DNA of 14,244 bases from UBA1822 sp963634795 (GCA_963634795.1 CAVHDO010000030.1:1-14244); one strand, 5' to 3'. Positions 1 through 6,955 are shown, counted from the first letter of the stretch. The notes: a model not told the origin generated them from the letters alone. Program-made: numbers and translations.

Positions 1-173
1 CTTGCCAATGCTAACGTCACCGATACGCGCAAATTTTACATCATGACGCATTCTTACCACGCAAGGCCACGAGATGCGTCGGCGCCCCGGAGGCTCTTTG
101 CTTTTTTTCACAATAACGGCGCGGAACCGGCGAATTTTGCACAGGCGGGCCTTCTTACAGCGAGCGTGGCTTG

Positions 174-201
174 GAGTTATGAGCCAGGAGCTTGGAGCGC
201 A
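174..201. repeat. Four-unit heptamer array, GAGNNNN type
   Basis: Four consecutive 7-bp units each begin with GAG: GAGTTAT at 174-180, GAGCCAG at 181-187, GAGCTTG at 188-194 and GAGCGCA at 195-201. Only the GAG phase and a loose pattern are kept. It lies 12 bp before another heptamer array. It is the most degenerate of the arrays in this window, so part of the pattern could be chance. Confidence 0.5.
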
Positions 202-213
202 CAAAGAGATTAA

Positions 214-247
214 GACGTCACAGACATCAGATGATCAGACGTCAGAC
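214..247 (+). repeat. Heptamer array, GACGTCA type (copy A, degenerate)
   Basis: Units are GACGTCA at 214-220, GACATCA at 223-229, an 8-bp GATGATCA at 230-237, GACGTCA at 238-244 and a final GAC. A 2-bp insertion and one 8-mer break the strict 7-bp phase. The array is followed by AAGCGGT and, about 30 bp later, TTTTTATAAA. This is a decayed version of the hairpin element seen at 2040-2289 and 9411-9915. Confidence 0.7.
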
Positions 248-401
248 GAAAGCGGTATCACCTGCGGCGGTATTTTTATAAATATTGCGTGGATTGCGTA
301 TTGTTAAAATTTGCTGTCTGAGCGAACTAGCCGATTATTTATGAAATTTAATCTAAAAACCAATGATTAGTGGCTAATAACTATTTTGAAACTGGTGGGA
401 A

Positions 402-449
402 AAGCCAATGATAGTCTGGCGTTTGACTATCTGATTTTTTCTCTGGCTT
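402..449. repeat. Nested inverted repeat, function unknown
   Basis: Outer arms AAGCCA (402-407) and TGGCTT (444-449) enclose inner arms GATAGTC (410-416) and GACTATC (425-431), with an 8-base loop. The right side carries a T-rich bulge at 434-441. It is not followed by a run of T on the plus strand, so it is not a clear terminator. It may be a decayed mobile-element end or simply a structured intergenic sequence. Confidence 0.4.
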
Positions 450-482
450 GGTAAAAAAGAGAAGCATCCATCTAGTTTCGTC

Positions 483-510
483 TAATAGCTAAAAGCTAAC
501 AGCTAATAAT
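483..510. repeat. Four-unit heptamer array, TAAnAGC type
   Basis: Units are TAATAGC (483-489), TAAAAGC (490-496), TAACAGC (497-503) and a degenerate TAATAAT (504-510). The variable base is always the fourth. The array has the same 28-bp, four-unit layout as the arrays at 2010 and 2074 but an unrelated unit sequence. Confidence 0.7.
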
Positions 511-576
511 TATTTCGCGCCTTACAAAAAAATCAAAGCATAAATCAATCCCGGCCTCCCCGTTTCCTCTATCATG

Positions 577-582
577 TATAAT
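577..582 (+). promoter_or_regulatory. Possible -10 box of radA
   Basis: A TATAAT hexamer lies 35 bases upstream of the radA start. No acceptable -35 hexamer is seen 16-18 bases further upstream, where the sequence is C-rich. Either the promoter is weak or activator-dependent, or the hexamer is chance in an AT-rich stretch. Confidence 0.35.
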
Positions 583-616
583 AAAGGAAATGGGAAATGA
601 TGAAAGGAGAGGCGAG

Positions 617-2005
617 ATGGCGAAGGCAAAAGTGAAATTTGTTTGCCGGGAGTGCGGCGCGGAGTCGGTGCGTTGGCTGGGGCGTTGTCCGCATTGCGGG
701 GCTTGGAATACTTTGGAGGAGGTGACGGAGCGGGCGGCTCCGAAGGCGGCGGCGACGAATCCTTTGGCGCAGATGCGGCAGGATCGGAAGCCGTTGGCGC
801 TTTCGGAAATCGAAGCGGGGGCGGAGGCGCGTTTCCTCTTGCGGATGCCGGAGGTGGATCGGCCGCTTGGCGGCGGGCTGGTGAAGGGCTCGGTGACGCT
901 TTTGGGCGGGGAGCCGGGGATTGGGAAATCGACGCTGGTTTTCCAGATTTGCCGCGCGGTTTGCGAGCTGGGGGAAACGGTTTTCTACGCGAGTGGCGAG
1001 GAGTCGGAGCTGCAAATTAAAATGCGGGCGAAGCGTCTCGGGATTGACGGAAATCGTTGCTTCGTGCTTTCGGGTGCGGATCTCAATGTGGTGATTGAGG
1101 AGGCGCGGCGGTTGCATCCGGCGTTTCTTGTGGTGGATTCAATCCAGACGATGTATATGGAGGAGAGTACGTCGGCGATGGGAAGTCCAGCGCAGATTCG
1201 GGATTGCACGGCGCTCTTGGTGCGGCTCGCCAAGGAGGAGGGGATCGCGGTTTTCATCATCGGGCATGTGACGAAGGACGGAAATATCGCTGGTCCGCGC
1301 ATTTTGGAGCACATGGTGGATACGGTTTTGTATCTGGAGGGGGATCGGAGTTTCCAATTCCGGGTGCTTAGGACGGTGAAGAATCGTTTCGGTTCGACGG
1401 CGGATTCGGGGCTTTTTGTGATGGAGGAGGACGGGCTGCGCGGCATGACGGATCCGTCCGGTTTCCTTTTGTCCGAACGCCGGGAGTCGCTGGCGGGAAG
1501 TATCGCGCTGGCCTGCATGGAGGGGCATCGGCCGATCATGGTGGAGTTGCAGGCTCTGTCGGTGCATTCGGTGCTGCCGGTGCCGCGGCGGATTTCGGTC
1601 GGCTACGATTACAATCGTCTCGTGGTCTTGCTGGCGGTCTTGCAGAAACGGGCGCGGATTCCTTTTTCGGAGGAGGATGTGTACGTGAATGTGGCGGGCG
1701 GTTTCAAAATCCGGGAAACGGCGGCGGATTTGGCGGCGGCTTTCGCGGTGGTCTCGGTGAAGCGGGATGTGCCGATTCCGCAGGATTTGGTGGCGCTCGG
1801 GGAGGTGGGTCTGACAGGCGCGGTGCTCCCGGTCTCGCATATCGGTCTTCGCATCAAGGAGGCATTGAAAATGAATTTCCGTCATTTTATTTTGCCGGAG
1901 GGAAACCGGAAGGATGCGGAGGCGATTTTCCAAAAGGAGGAAACGCGGGGGAGTGTGCGGTATGTGTCGGGGGTGCGGGAAGCTTTGGAAACAGTGAGCA
2001 ATTAA
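617..2005 (+). CDS. radA: DNA repair protein RadA (Sms)
   Basis: RadA is a RecA-like ATPase that promotes branch migration and processing of recombination intermediates in the cytoplasm. The 462-residue product has the usual family length and all hallmark parts: an N-terminal C4 zinc finger (Cys10, Cys13, Cys24, Cys27), a Walker A motif at about 98-106 (GEPGIGKST), a Walker B-like LVVDS at 171-175, the RadA-specific KNRFG motif at 255-259, and a C-terminal Lon-protease-like domain from about residue 285. The ATG at 617 is chosen over an upstream in-frame start at 590 because AGGAG (606-611 region) lies 6-8 bases before it and the protein then begins at the conserved MAK..F.C.ECG. In many Firmicutes radA follows clpC; here the left neighbour is not visible. 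Just after the stop come a heptamer array and a terminator. Confidence 0.97.
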   Translation: MAKAKVKFVCRECGAESVRWLGRCPHCGAWNTLEEVTERAAPKAAATNPLAQMRQDRKPLALSEIEAGAEARFLLRMPEVDRPLGGGLVKGSVTLLGGEPGIGKSTLVFQICRAVCELGETVFYASGEESELQIKMRAKRLGIDGNRCFVLSGADLNVVIEEARRLHPAFLVVDSIQTMYMEESTSAMGSPAQIRDCTALLVRLAKEEGIAVFIIGHVTKDGNIAGPRILEHMVDTVLYLEGDRSFQFRVLRTVKNRFGSTADSGLFVMEEDGLRGMTDPSGFLLSERRESLAGSIALACMEGHRPIMVELQALSVHSVLPVPRRISVGYDYNRLVVLLAVLQKRARIPFSEEDVYVNVAGGFKIRETAADLAAAFAVVSVKRDVPIPQDLVALGEVGLTGAVLPVSHIGLRIKEALKMNFRHFILPEGNRKDAEAIFQKEETRGSVRYVSGVREALETVSN

Positions 2006-2009
2006 AAAA

Positions 2010-2037
2010 GTGCACAGTGCACAGTACACAGTGCACA
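2010..2037. repeat. Four-unit heptamer array, GTGCACA type
   Basis: Units are GTGCACA (2010-2016), GTGCACA (2017-2023), GTACACA (2024-2030) and GTGCACA (2031-2037). Three units are identical and one differs by a single base. The array starts 5 bases after the radA stop codon. GTGCAC is itself a palindrome, so each unit could pair with any other. Confidence 0.85.
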
Positions 2038-2039
2038 GG

Positions 2040-2289
2040 TTGGCGTGCTTGCTTTTTTGTCAGGCAGGATTGAGACGTCAGAGGTCAGACATCAGACGTC
2101 AGACTGCGATTGATTTTTTTCGTCAGGCGCGAGAGGGATTTTCGTTTTTGGTAAAAGCGGTGTGCGCTTCGCGCGATTTTATTTCTTGCAACCAAAAAAA
2201 AAGAGACAGAATCAGGTTGTCTCTGTTTTTTTGTTTGTGAAAATGCTTCTTGCTTTTTATAAAAATCGTTGCTGCAGGCGGCACCGCTT
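2040..2289 (+). repeat. Dispersed hairpin element, copy B
   Basis: This copy runs in order: a T-rich stretch with GGCAGGATTGA, four heptamers at 2074-2101 (GACGTCA, GAGGTCA, GACATCA, GACGTCA), then the left arm AAGCGGTG (2155-2162) followed by GCGCTTCGCGCGATTTTAT. The far side has TTTTTATAAAAATCG (about 2257-2271) and the right arm CACCGCTT (2282-2289). Between the arms lies cargo of about 70-90 bases that includes a strong terminator. The same order of parts appears at 9411-9630 and, reversed, at 9807-9915. It lacks any coding capacity and resembles a MITE- or REP-like element; its family is not known to me. Confidence 0.75.
2192..2233. terminator. Bidirectional Rho-independent terminator
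   Basis: AGAGACA (2202-2208) pairs with TGTCTCT (2218-2224) around a 9-base loop. A run of A precedes the stem and a run of T follows it, so it can stop transcription from both sides. It lies between the convergent radA and acetyltransferase genes and can serve both. It lies inside repeat copy B. Confidence 0.88.
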
Positions 2290-2296
2290 GGGATGT

Positions 2297-2803
2297 TTAT
2301 TGCGCTGCGGGAGTTTCGGAGAAAGTCAGGCGCATTTGATGCCAGATGACATTTCCGTGGGTGGAGGCGGTCGAGATGCCTTCGTTTTGGAAACCGAGTT
2401 TGGCGTAGTAGGGGACCAATCGGTCTTTGCAGGTCAGCACCAGACCTTTTCGATTCACTTTTCGCGCATCGTCGATGGCGCACAGAAGCAATCGCTCCGC
2501 ATGGCCTTGCCTTCTGTAATCCGGGATGGTATTGACGCCGAATATCATTTGCCACGCGCCGTTTTCATCGTGCATGCTTGCCTTTGCATACATTTCATCC
2601 GTCAAATCCGGAATATCCGTGACGAAACCGTCGACGAAAGCGATGAGTTTCGTTTCATCAAAGAGGAGCCAGAAATGGTTTCCGTAGCAGCGGACTCGTT
2701 CAATGAAATCCTTTTCGGTGGCGGCTTCTGCCGGCGGGAAGCAAAGGGCTTCGACGGCGGCGATGGCGGGAATGTCTTGCGTTGTCGCATGACGGATGAT
2801 CAA
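2297..2803 (-). CDS. GNAT-family N-acetyltransferase
   Basis: The 168-residue product has the GNAT fold signature for acetyl-CoA-dependent acetyl transfer. Motif A lies at about 88-104, with the pyrophosphate-binding RRQGHA at 97-102. A motif B-like PYYAKLGF lies at 131-138. Such proteins acetylate small amines, antibiotics or protein N-termini; the substrate cannot be told from this sequence. The best start is a TTG at 2803 with AGGAG about 10 bases upstream; it gives the usual IRxAtxxD beginning of GNAT proteins (IIRHATTQD). The gene converges on radA and shares its terminator. It lies 105 bp downstream of the DUF4127 gene on the same strand, with no clear terminator between, so partial read-through is possible. 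Confidence 0.88.
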   Translation of the reverse strand: MIIRHATTQDIPAIAAVEALCFPPAEAATEKDFIERVRCYGNHFWLLFDETKLIAFVDGFVTDIPDLTDEMYAKASMHDENGAWQMIFGVNTIPDYRRQGHAERLLLCAIDDARKVNRKGLVLTCKDRLVPYYAKLGFQNEGISTASTHGNVIWHQMRLTFSETPAAQ

Positions 2804-2908
2804 GATAGAGTCTCTCCTTTTGTGTAAAAATTGACTTCGTTTTTATTTGTCGTCATGACATTGAGACATGATTGGCTATCTTTTTCTGTTTCGTTTTGAC
2901 AGGAAATT

Positions 2909-4672
2909 TTATTCGGCGGCCTTGGTTTCGTCGGTAGAATTTGCCTCGTCCGTTTGCTGTTCCGTACTTTTCGTTTCCGATTTTTCGGCGGCGTCCGTTT
3001 CTCCCTTTTCCGCCGCTTCCTTCTTCGCCTTTTCGACCGCTTCTTTTTTCGCTTTCTCCTCGGCTTCTTTCTTTGCTTTTTCGGCCGCGATGCGCTGCTT
3101 TTCGGCGCGGGTCAGGTAGATGCGATACGCCGGCGTCGGGCTGACTTTGGCTTCGATTTCGAAGAAACGATCCCAGGGATAGGTCGCTGTGATGCGGGCG
3201 GGATCGATTTCGAGTTCTTTTTTCGCAAATTCTTGGAGCTCGGCAATCGTTTCTTCCAAGAGTTTATCCGGAGTCTTTTCGTCTGCCGCCGAATAGTCGC
3301 TGATGCGTAGGATATTTTTGCGGACATTCGCTTGGTAGGCCCAGTTGTCGATGTATTGGACGAGGAGCATATCTTCGCGGTCGGTCTCGCTCATATTGGC
3401 GGAGAGAATCGCTTGGGCGACGGAGTAGCCAATCGTGTTGCTCGCGGTGTTCCAGCCGTTGTAGGCCGCGGCGGTGTAGAGCATGCCGTTTCGTTTGATG
3501 AGCTTCATCAGCGTGTTGTCGGCACCATTTGCAAAGTAAACGTCGACAAAGGAAATAGGAATGCCGCGCTGCTCGGCCTGTTTCACTTCGTTGATGAAAT
3601 TGTGTGTGCTTTCCTTTTCCATGCCGAAATTTTGGAAGGCGGCGGATTCTTTCGTATTCGCGAGAGGGGTATTCACGGCGAGCAGAAAGTCCGGGCGCGT
3701 GTCGTTTCGGAGGACGCCTCCGACGGCCGTCACATGCTGCTCGATGGTTTTTCCGATTTCCTGGCTCTCGTAGCTCGGCACGGTGTCTTCGGCGCGGCCG
3801 AGCGGATAAATGGCGGAGAAAACGGGTTTCAAACCGTTGTCGTCCACATGGTAGCGCGCGATGAGAAGGAGCGCGAGCTGATCGGCGCCGGGAAACGAGC
3901 CGTATTTTTTCGGCGAAAGCGATTTGGCGTCTTTGACCAAGTAGCGATGCTCCAGTGTCGACTGGGAATATTGACTGCTGTCGTCGAAGCCCAAAATGAA
4001 ATAGGTGAAAACGCCGTCCTTCACGTCGCGGATGAGTTTCTGATTGATGATCGTATTTTTCGTGCGCCGCTTGAACCAATCTTGTAAATATTCGGCGGGG
4101 ACGGAGAGTTTCAAAGAGAGCAGCTCGGCGGATTCGGCGGCGGTGATGCTGCCGGCGTCCATTTTGTCCTGCAGACCGGAGATGTGATAAATGGTCGTCC
4201 CGTATTTCGCGTAGTAGGGCGGCTCGACGCCGGAAGAAGAAGCATAGGGCGTGCGCATGATCGTGCCGAATGCGTAGAGGGGGACGCGCGGGAAATTCTC
4301 GTGCAGCTTGCGCAGGCGGTCGGCGCGGCGCGTCAAAGTGAAGAGACTGTCCGTGTGTTTCCTCGAATCGACGAGCCCGCCGTAAATCAGCGTGTCGGTG
4401 GAAAGCACGGCGGCATCCGTTTCCGCCATGTGCGCGTCGACCCAATCCCAGATGCGGTCGGGATTTCCTTTGAAATGCTTGCCGGAGAGCAGAAAGGCGG
4501 GCGGCGTCAGCACCGTGTATCCCGCTTTTTCCGCCGTGTCGACGGTGTAGGAAAGGCTCACGGGCCGGTCGTCTTGCGGGACGAGAAGGATGGTTTTGGC
4601 GGAAACGGACAGCCCGCCGAACGCGAGGGCGAGCGCCACCGCATTTGTCAAAAATTTCTGATACAATTTCAA
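2909..4672 (-). CDS. Secreted DUF4127 family protein with charged C-terminal tail
   Basis: The 587-residue product matches my knowledge of DUF4127, a family of unknown function found mainly in Firmicutes. Family-like motifs are PQDDRPVS at 32-39 and STDTLIYGGLVDSR at 91-104. Residues 1-25 form a signal peptide (Lys-containing start, hydrophobic core, cleavage after VSA), so the mature protein is exported. From residue 530 the tail carries octads AEKAKKEA, EEKAKKEA, VEKAKKEA and two degenerate ones, then a polar acidic end. The start is a TTG at 4672, 8 bases after AGGAGG (complement of 4681-4686); it is the only start giving a well-placed signal peptide. The gene begins 17 bp after the TRIC-like gene, so the two form an operon. 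The Asp-rich motifs hint at metal binding or hydrolase activity, but this is speculation. Confidence 0.85.
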   Translation of the reverse strand: MKLYQKFLTNAVALALAFGGLSVSAKTILLVPQDDRPVSLSYTVDTAEKAGYTVLTPPAFLLSGKHFKGNPDRIWDWVDAHMAETDAAVLSTDTLIYGGLVDSRKHTDSLFTLTRRADRLRKLHENFPRVPLYAFGTIMRTPYASSSGVEPPYYAKYGTTIYHISGLQDKMDAGSITAAESAELLSLKLSVPAEYLQDWFKRRTKNTIINQKLIRDVKDGVFTYFILGFDDSSQYSQSTLEHRYLVKDAKSLSPKKYGSFPGADQLALLLIARYHVDDNGLKPVFSAIYPLGRAEDTVPSYESQEIGKTIEQHVTAVGGVLRNDTRPDFLLAVNTPLANTKESAAFQNFGMEKESTHNFINEVKQAEQRGIPISFVDVYFANGADNTLMKLIKRNGMLYTAAAYNGWNTASNTIGYSVAQAILSANMSETDREDMLLVQYIDNWAYQANVRKNILRISDYSAADEKTPDKLLEETIAELQEFAKKELEIDPARITATYPWDRFFEIEAKVSPTPAYRIYLTRAEKQRIAAEKAKKEAEEKAKKEAVEKAKKEAAEKGETDAAEKSETKSTEQQTDEANSTDETKAAE

Positions 4673-4689
4673 GACAGTTTCCTCCTCTT

Positions 4690-5328
4690 TCAATCGTGCG
4701 GATGCGGACGGTAGAGCCGCCAGCGGAAACGGATGGCCAGCGCGCGCAGCAGGAGCACGGTGTAGAAACCGGCCCAGGAGGCGAGATGGCGATCCCAGAG
4801 ATGCCAGACGAGGCAGACGACGAGGCCGCCCGCGATGGCGGCAATCGCGTACACATCCGTTTTCAAAATGACGGGGACGCGCTGCGCCATGATGTCGCGC
4901 AGAAGGCCGCCGCCGACCGCGGTGAGCAGACCCAAAATGATGGGGACGAGATAGGGATATTCCGGCATGGTGTAGAGCGCGGTGAGCGCCCCGGTGACCG
5001 TGAAGGCCGCCAGCCCGCAAGCGTCGGAGCCCAGATAGAGAATGACGATCCATTTCTGGTGGCTGCGGGAGAGAGCCAATTTCTGATAGCAAAAGGAAAC
5101 GAGGAGCGCCGTCGCGATGCATTCGGCAAAAGCGGGCGCGCTGCGCAGGGCAAGCGGCGGCGTGATGCCGGCCAAGACGTCGCGAAGCATCCCGCCGCCC
5201 GTGCCGCACATGACGGCGAGGACGACGACGCCGAAAATATCCATTTTCTTGGAAAGCGCCGTCATCGCGCCGGAAAAGGCAAAGGCGACGGTGCCAATCG
5301 TTTCAAAAATGAGCCAAGTCAGAGACAT
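4690..5328 (-). CDS. TRIC-like / UPF0126 trimeric cation channel family membrane protein
   Basis: The 212-residue hydrophobic protein contains two tandem UPF0126 units, each with the glycine-rich signature followed by LRD: GTGGGMLRDVL around 42-52 and AVGGGLLRDIM around 137-147. Prokaryotic members form homotrimeric potassium-permeable channels in the cytoplasmic membrane; some relatives are linked to glycine uptake (YicG), so the substrate is open. About seven membrane segments are visible. ATG at 5328 is chosen because AGGA lies 7-8 bases upstream and the protein then begins directly with the first membrane helix; longer readings only add non-conserved residues. It is the first gene of an operon with the DUF4127 gene. 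A strong promoter on the opposite strand lies only 22 bp upstream of its start. Confidence 0.9.
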   Translation of the reverse strand: MSLTWLIFETIGTVAFAFSGAMTALSKKMDIFGVVVLAVMCGTGGGMLRDVLAGITPPLALRSAPAFAECIATALLVSFCYQKLALSRSHQKWIVILYLGSDACGLAAFTVTGALTALYTMPEYPYLVPIILGLLTAVGGGLLRDIMAQRVPVILKTDVYAIAAIAGGLVVCLVWHLWDRHLASWAGFYTVLLLRALAIRFRWRLYRPHPHD

Positions 5329-5349
5329 ACAAATTCCTGCTGAAAATAT

Positions 5350-5378
5350 TTGACAAGAATAAATTTCTTTCTTATAAT
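5350..5378 (+). promoter_or_regulatory. Perfect consensus sigma-70/A promoter for a small RNA
   Basis: TTGACA at 5350-5355 and TATAAT at 5373-5378 are separated by exactly 17 bases, a full match to consensus. It points right, away from the TRIC-like gene. Predicted transcription starts near 5385, at the first base of a structured segment that ends in a terminator. Confidence 0.9.
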
Positions 5379-5384
5379 ACGTCC

Positions 5385-5462
5385 AAAGAGAACTGCTTAA
5401 GTATACAGAACCCACAGGAAATTGGCTCCTGATGGCCTGTATCTGAGCGGTTTCTTTTTTTT
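5385..5462 (+). ncRNA. Candidate structured small RNA of about 77 nt, unassigned
   Basis: Downstream of a perfect promoter the sequence folds into one long hairpin. The left strand at 5391-5408 pairs with 5437-5452 with two single-base bulges and two G-U pairs. The stem extends outward through A-rich and U-rich ends. An internal loop (AACCCA against ATGGC) leads to an apical hairpin CAGGA (5415-5419) and TCCTG (5427-5431). The right strand runs into eight T at 5455-5462, so the 3' half doubles as a terminator. tgt, downstream, has its own promoter at 5537, which argues for a free RNA rather than a tgt leader. It does not match the preQ1, T-box, SRP, 6S or other riboswitch patterns I know. An attenuator for tgt or an antisense to the TRIC-like leader remains possible. 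Confidence 0.7.
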
Positions 5463-5536
5463 GCGCTGATTTCTTATCGAGAGCAAATATATTTCTTTCA
5501 TCCTTTATTCTAACACGTGGGGCAAGGCGGAGGCGT

Positions 5537-5565
5537 TTGACCTTCCGGGAAATTTTCGGTACAAT
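5537..5565 (+). promoter_or_regulatory. Promoter of tgt
   Basis: TTGACC at 5537-5542 and TACAAT at 5560-5565 are separated by 17 bases, with one mismatch in each hexamer. Transcription would start near 5572, giving a short leader of about 26 bases before the tgt start at 5598. AGGAG at 5587-5591 is the ribosome site. Confidence 0.8.
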
Positions 5566-5597
5566 TTTCTTAACGATTCAAAAGATAGGAGACACAC

Positions 5598-6725
5598 ATG
5601 GTCATTCGATACGAACTTATCAAAGAAGATCCGGAAACCGGGGCGCGCGCAGGATTTTTGCACACGCCGCACGGGACATTTCAGACGCCGATGTTCATGC
5701 CCGTCGGGACGCAAGCGACGGTGAAGACGGTGACGCCCGAAGAACTCATCGAAATGGGCGCGCAATTTATTTTGGGAAACACGTACCATTTATTTCTGCG
5801 CCCGGGGACGCCGCTCATTCGCGAGGCGGGCGGGTTGCATTTCTTCATGCATTGGGACGGCGGCATTTTGACGGACAGCGGCGGTTTTCAAGTCTTCAGC
5901 CTGGGCGCCATGCGAAAAATCCGCGAAGAGGGCGTGACCTTCCGCTCGCACATCGACGGCTCGCTCCAATTTCTCTCGCCGGAAGTCGCGACGAAAGCGC
6001 AGGAAGATTTGGGCAGCGACATCGCGATGGCCTTCGACGAATGCATCCCGTACCCCGCCGAATACGATTACGCGAAACAATCGACAGAGCGCACGACGCG
6101 CTGGGCCGAGCGCTGCATCCGCGCGCACACCCGCGAAGACCGTGGGATGTTTGGTATCGTGCAGGGCGGCATGTACAAAGATTTGCGGAAACAGAGCGCG
6201 TGCGAAATTTCCTCCCTTCCTTTCGACGGCCTGGCCATTGGCGGCCTTTCCGTCGGCGAGCCGCACGACCTCATGTACGAAATTTTGGAAGAAACGACCG
6301 CGTGCCTTCCGAAAGAAAAAGCGCGCTACCTCATGGGCGTCGGCACGCCGGACTGCCTCGTCGAAGGCGTCGCGCGCGGCGTCGATATGTTCGACTGCGT
6401 CTTCCCGACCCGCGTCGCCCGAAATGGCATGGCCATGGTGCACACGGGCCGCATGAACATCAAAAACAAACAATACGAACGCGACTGGGCTCCGCTCGAA
6501 GAAGGCTGCGGCTGCTACACCTGCCGCCACTATTCCCGCGCTTATATCCGTCATTTATACAAAGCCGAAGAAACCCTCGCCCTCCGCCTCCTCACCATCC
6601 ACAATTTATACTTCCTCCTGCAATTTATGCGCGACATGCGAGAAGCGATCATAGAAGACCGTTTCAAAGAATTTCGTAAAACTTTTTGGGAGAGATTGGG
6701 AGAAATAGAAAAAATTGAGAATTGA
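5598..6725 (+). CDS. tgt: tRNA-guanine transglycosylase (queuine/preQ1 tRNA-ribosyltransferase)
   Basis: Tgt exchanges guanine-34 in tRNAs with GUN anticodons (Tyr, His, Asn, Asp) for preQ1, a key step of queuosine synthesis in the cytoplasm. The 375-residue product has the normal bacterial length. Visible catalytic and binding features are Asp93 in TDSGGFQVFS, the nucleophile Asp266 in MFDCVFPTR, the GIVQGG substrate loop at about 186-191, and the zinc ligands Cys304, Cys306, Cys309 and His335. ATG at 5598 follows AGGAG by 6 bases and has its own promoter. No other queuosine gene and no preQ1 riboswitch is seen nearby. The 3' end overlaps a two-unit heptamer repeat (AATTGAG twice, 6713-6726) that contains the stop codon, so the last residues (EKIEN) may have been replaced by the repeat. 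Confidence 0.97.
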   Translation: MVIRYELIKEDPETGARAGFLHTPHGTFQTPMFMPVGTQATVKTVTPEELIEMGAQFILGNTYHLFLRPGTPLIREAGGLHFFMHWDGGILTDSGGFQVFSLGAMRKIREEGVTFRSHIDGSLQFLSPEVATKAQEDLGSDIAMAFDECIPYPAEYDYAKQSTERTTRWAERCIRAHTREDRGMFGIVQGGMYKDLRKQSACEISSLPFDGLAIGGLSVGEPHDLMYEILEETTACLPKEKARYLMGVGTPDCLVEGVARGVDMFDCVFPTRVARNGMAMVHTGRMNIKNKQYERDWAPLEEGCGCYTCRHYSRAYIRHLYKAEETLALRLLTIHNLYFLLQFMRDMREAIIEDRFKEFRKTFWERLGEIEKIEN

Positions 6726-6726
6726 G
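6713..6726. repeat. Two-unit heptamer repeat overlapping the tgt stop
   Basis: AATTGAG occurs at 6713-6719 and 6720-6726, spanning the tgt stop codon, and is followed by AGGCGGA. A similar join (two identical heptamers, then GAGGCG) sits at the stop codon of nth at 9372. Confidence 0.55.
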
Positions 6727-6813
6727 AGGCGGAGATTGCTTCTTGATTCTGATTTGGGGGGCGTTTGAGAGGAAAGCATTTGCAAGGGAGAATGGAGGAT
6801 AGTATTGTCTTTG

Positions 6814-6842
6814 GTGACATTATTTTGTTAGTAGCCTATAAT
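6814..6842 (+). promoter_or_regulatory. Possible promoter in the tgt / BI-1 gap
   Basis: GTGACA at 6814-6819 and TATAAT at 6837-6842 lie 17 bases apart, with eleven of twelve consensus positions matched. No gene follows on the plus strand before the terminator at 6909-6940, so it would drive a short untranslated RNA. It could also be a chance match in an AT-rich gap. Confidence 0.5.
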
Positions 6843-6848
6843 TGATAG

Positions 6849-6940
6849 CTATTTTGCCCTTTGTTTCTGGTGATTGCTTCTAAGAGCCAAACAAAAATGC
6901 AAAACAAAACGACAGCCCGATTAAGAGCTGCCGTTTTTTT
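6849..6940 (+). ncRNA. Possible second small RNA, about 92 nt
   Basis: If the promoter at 6814 is used, the transcript would run about 60 bases of weakly structured, U- and A-rich sequence and end at the terminator hairpin at 6909-6940. A free 5' region followed by a terminator is the usual shape of a base-pairing small RNA. I see no open reading frame with a ribosome site in it. Evidence is weaker than for the RNA at 5385. Confidence 0.35.
6909..6940. terminator. Bidirectional Rho-independent terminator
   Basis: ACGACAGC (6909-6916) pairs with GCTGCCGT (6927-6934) with one mismatch and a 10-base loop. T run follows on the plus strand and an A run precedes it, so it serves both tgt (or a small RNA) from the left and the convergent BI-1 gene from the right. 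Confidence 0.85.
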
Positions 6941-6955
6941 GTTTCCTTTGTTTCC

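Larger units (their letters stand above)
1..616. other. Gene-free left margin with short repeats
   Basis: I find no convincing gene in these 616 bases. The first 213 bases are open in frame 1 of the plus strand and also in the codon-aligned minus frame, so an upstream gene could reach in from the left edge, but neither reading looks like a recognisable protein. The stretch holds two 7-bp-period arrays near 174-247, a nested hairpin at 402-449, another 7-bp-period array at 483-510, and the radA leader. From about 290 to 590 the sequence is clearly AT-richer than the genes to the right. Confidence 0.6.

Noticed and set aside
1..213. Open frame on the plus strand from the left edge to a TAA at 211, and a codon-aligned open minus frame with an ATG at 51 reading MRHDVKFARIGDVSIGK to the edge
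   Set aside because: Only 17 residues of the minus reading are visible and its ribosome site is poor; the plus reading ends inside a repeat and resembles no family I know. Sequence to the left is needed to decide.
2804..2908. Terminator or promoter between the DUF4127 and acetyltransferase genes
   Set aside because: Only weak short palindromes (such as GTCATGAC) and no convincing hexamer pair are seen.
5385..5597. preQ1 riboswitch controlling tgt
   Set aside because: The preQ1-I core (C-rich loop and A-rich tail of the pseudoknot) is not visible, the hairpin is too long, and tgt has its own promoter downstream of the terminator.
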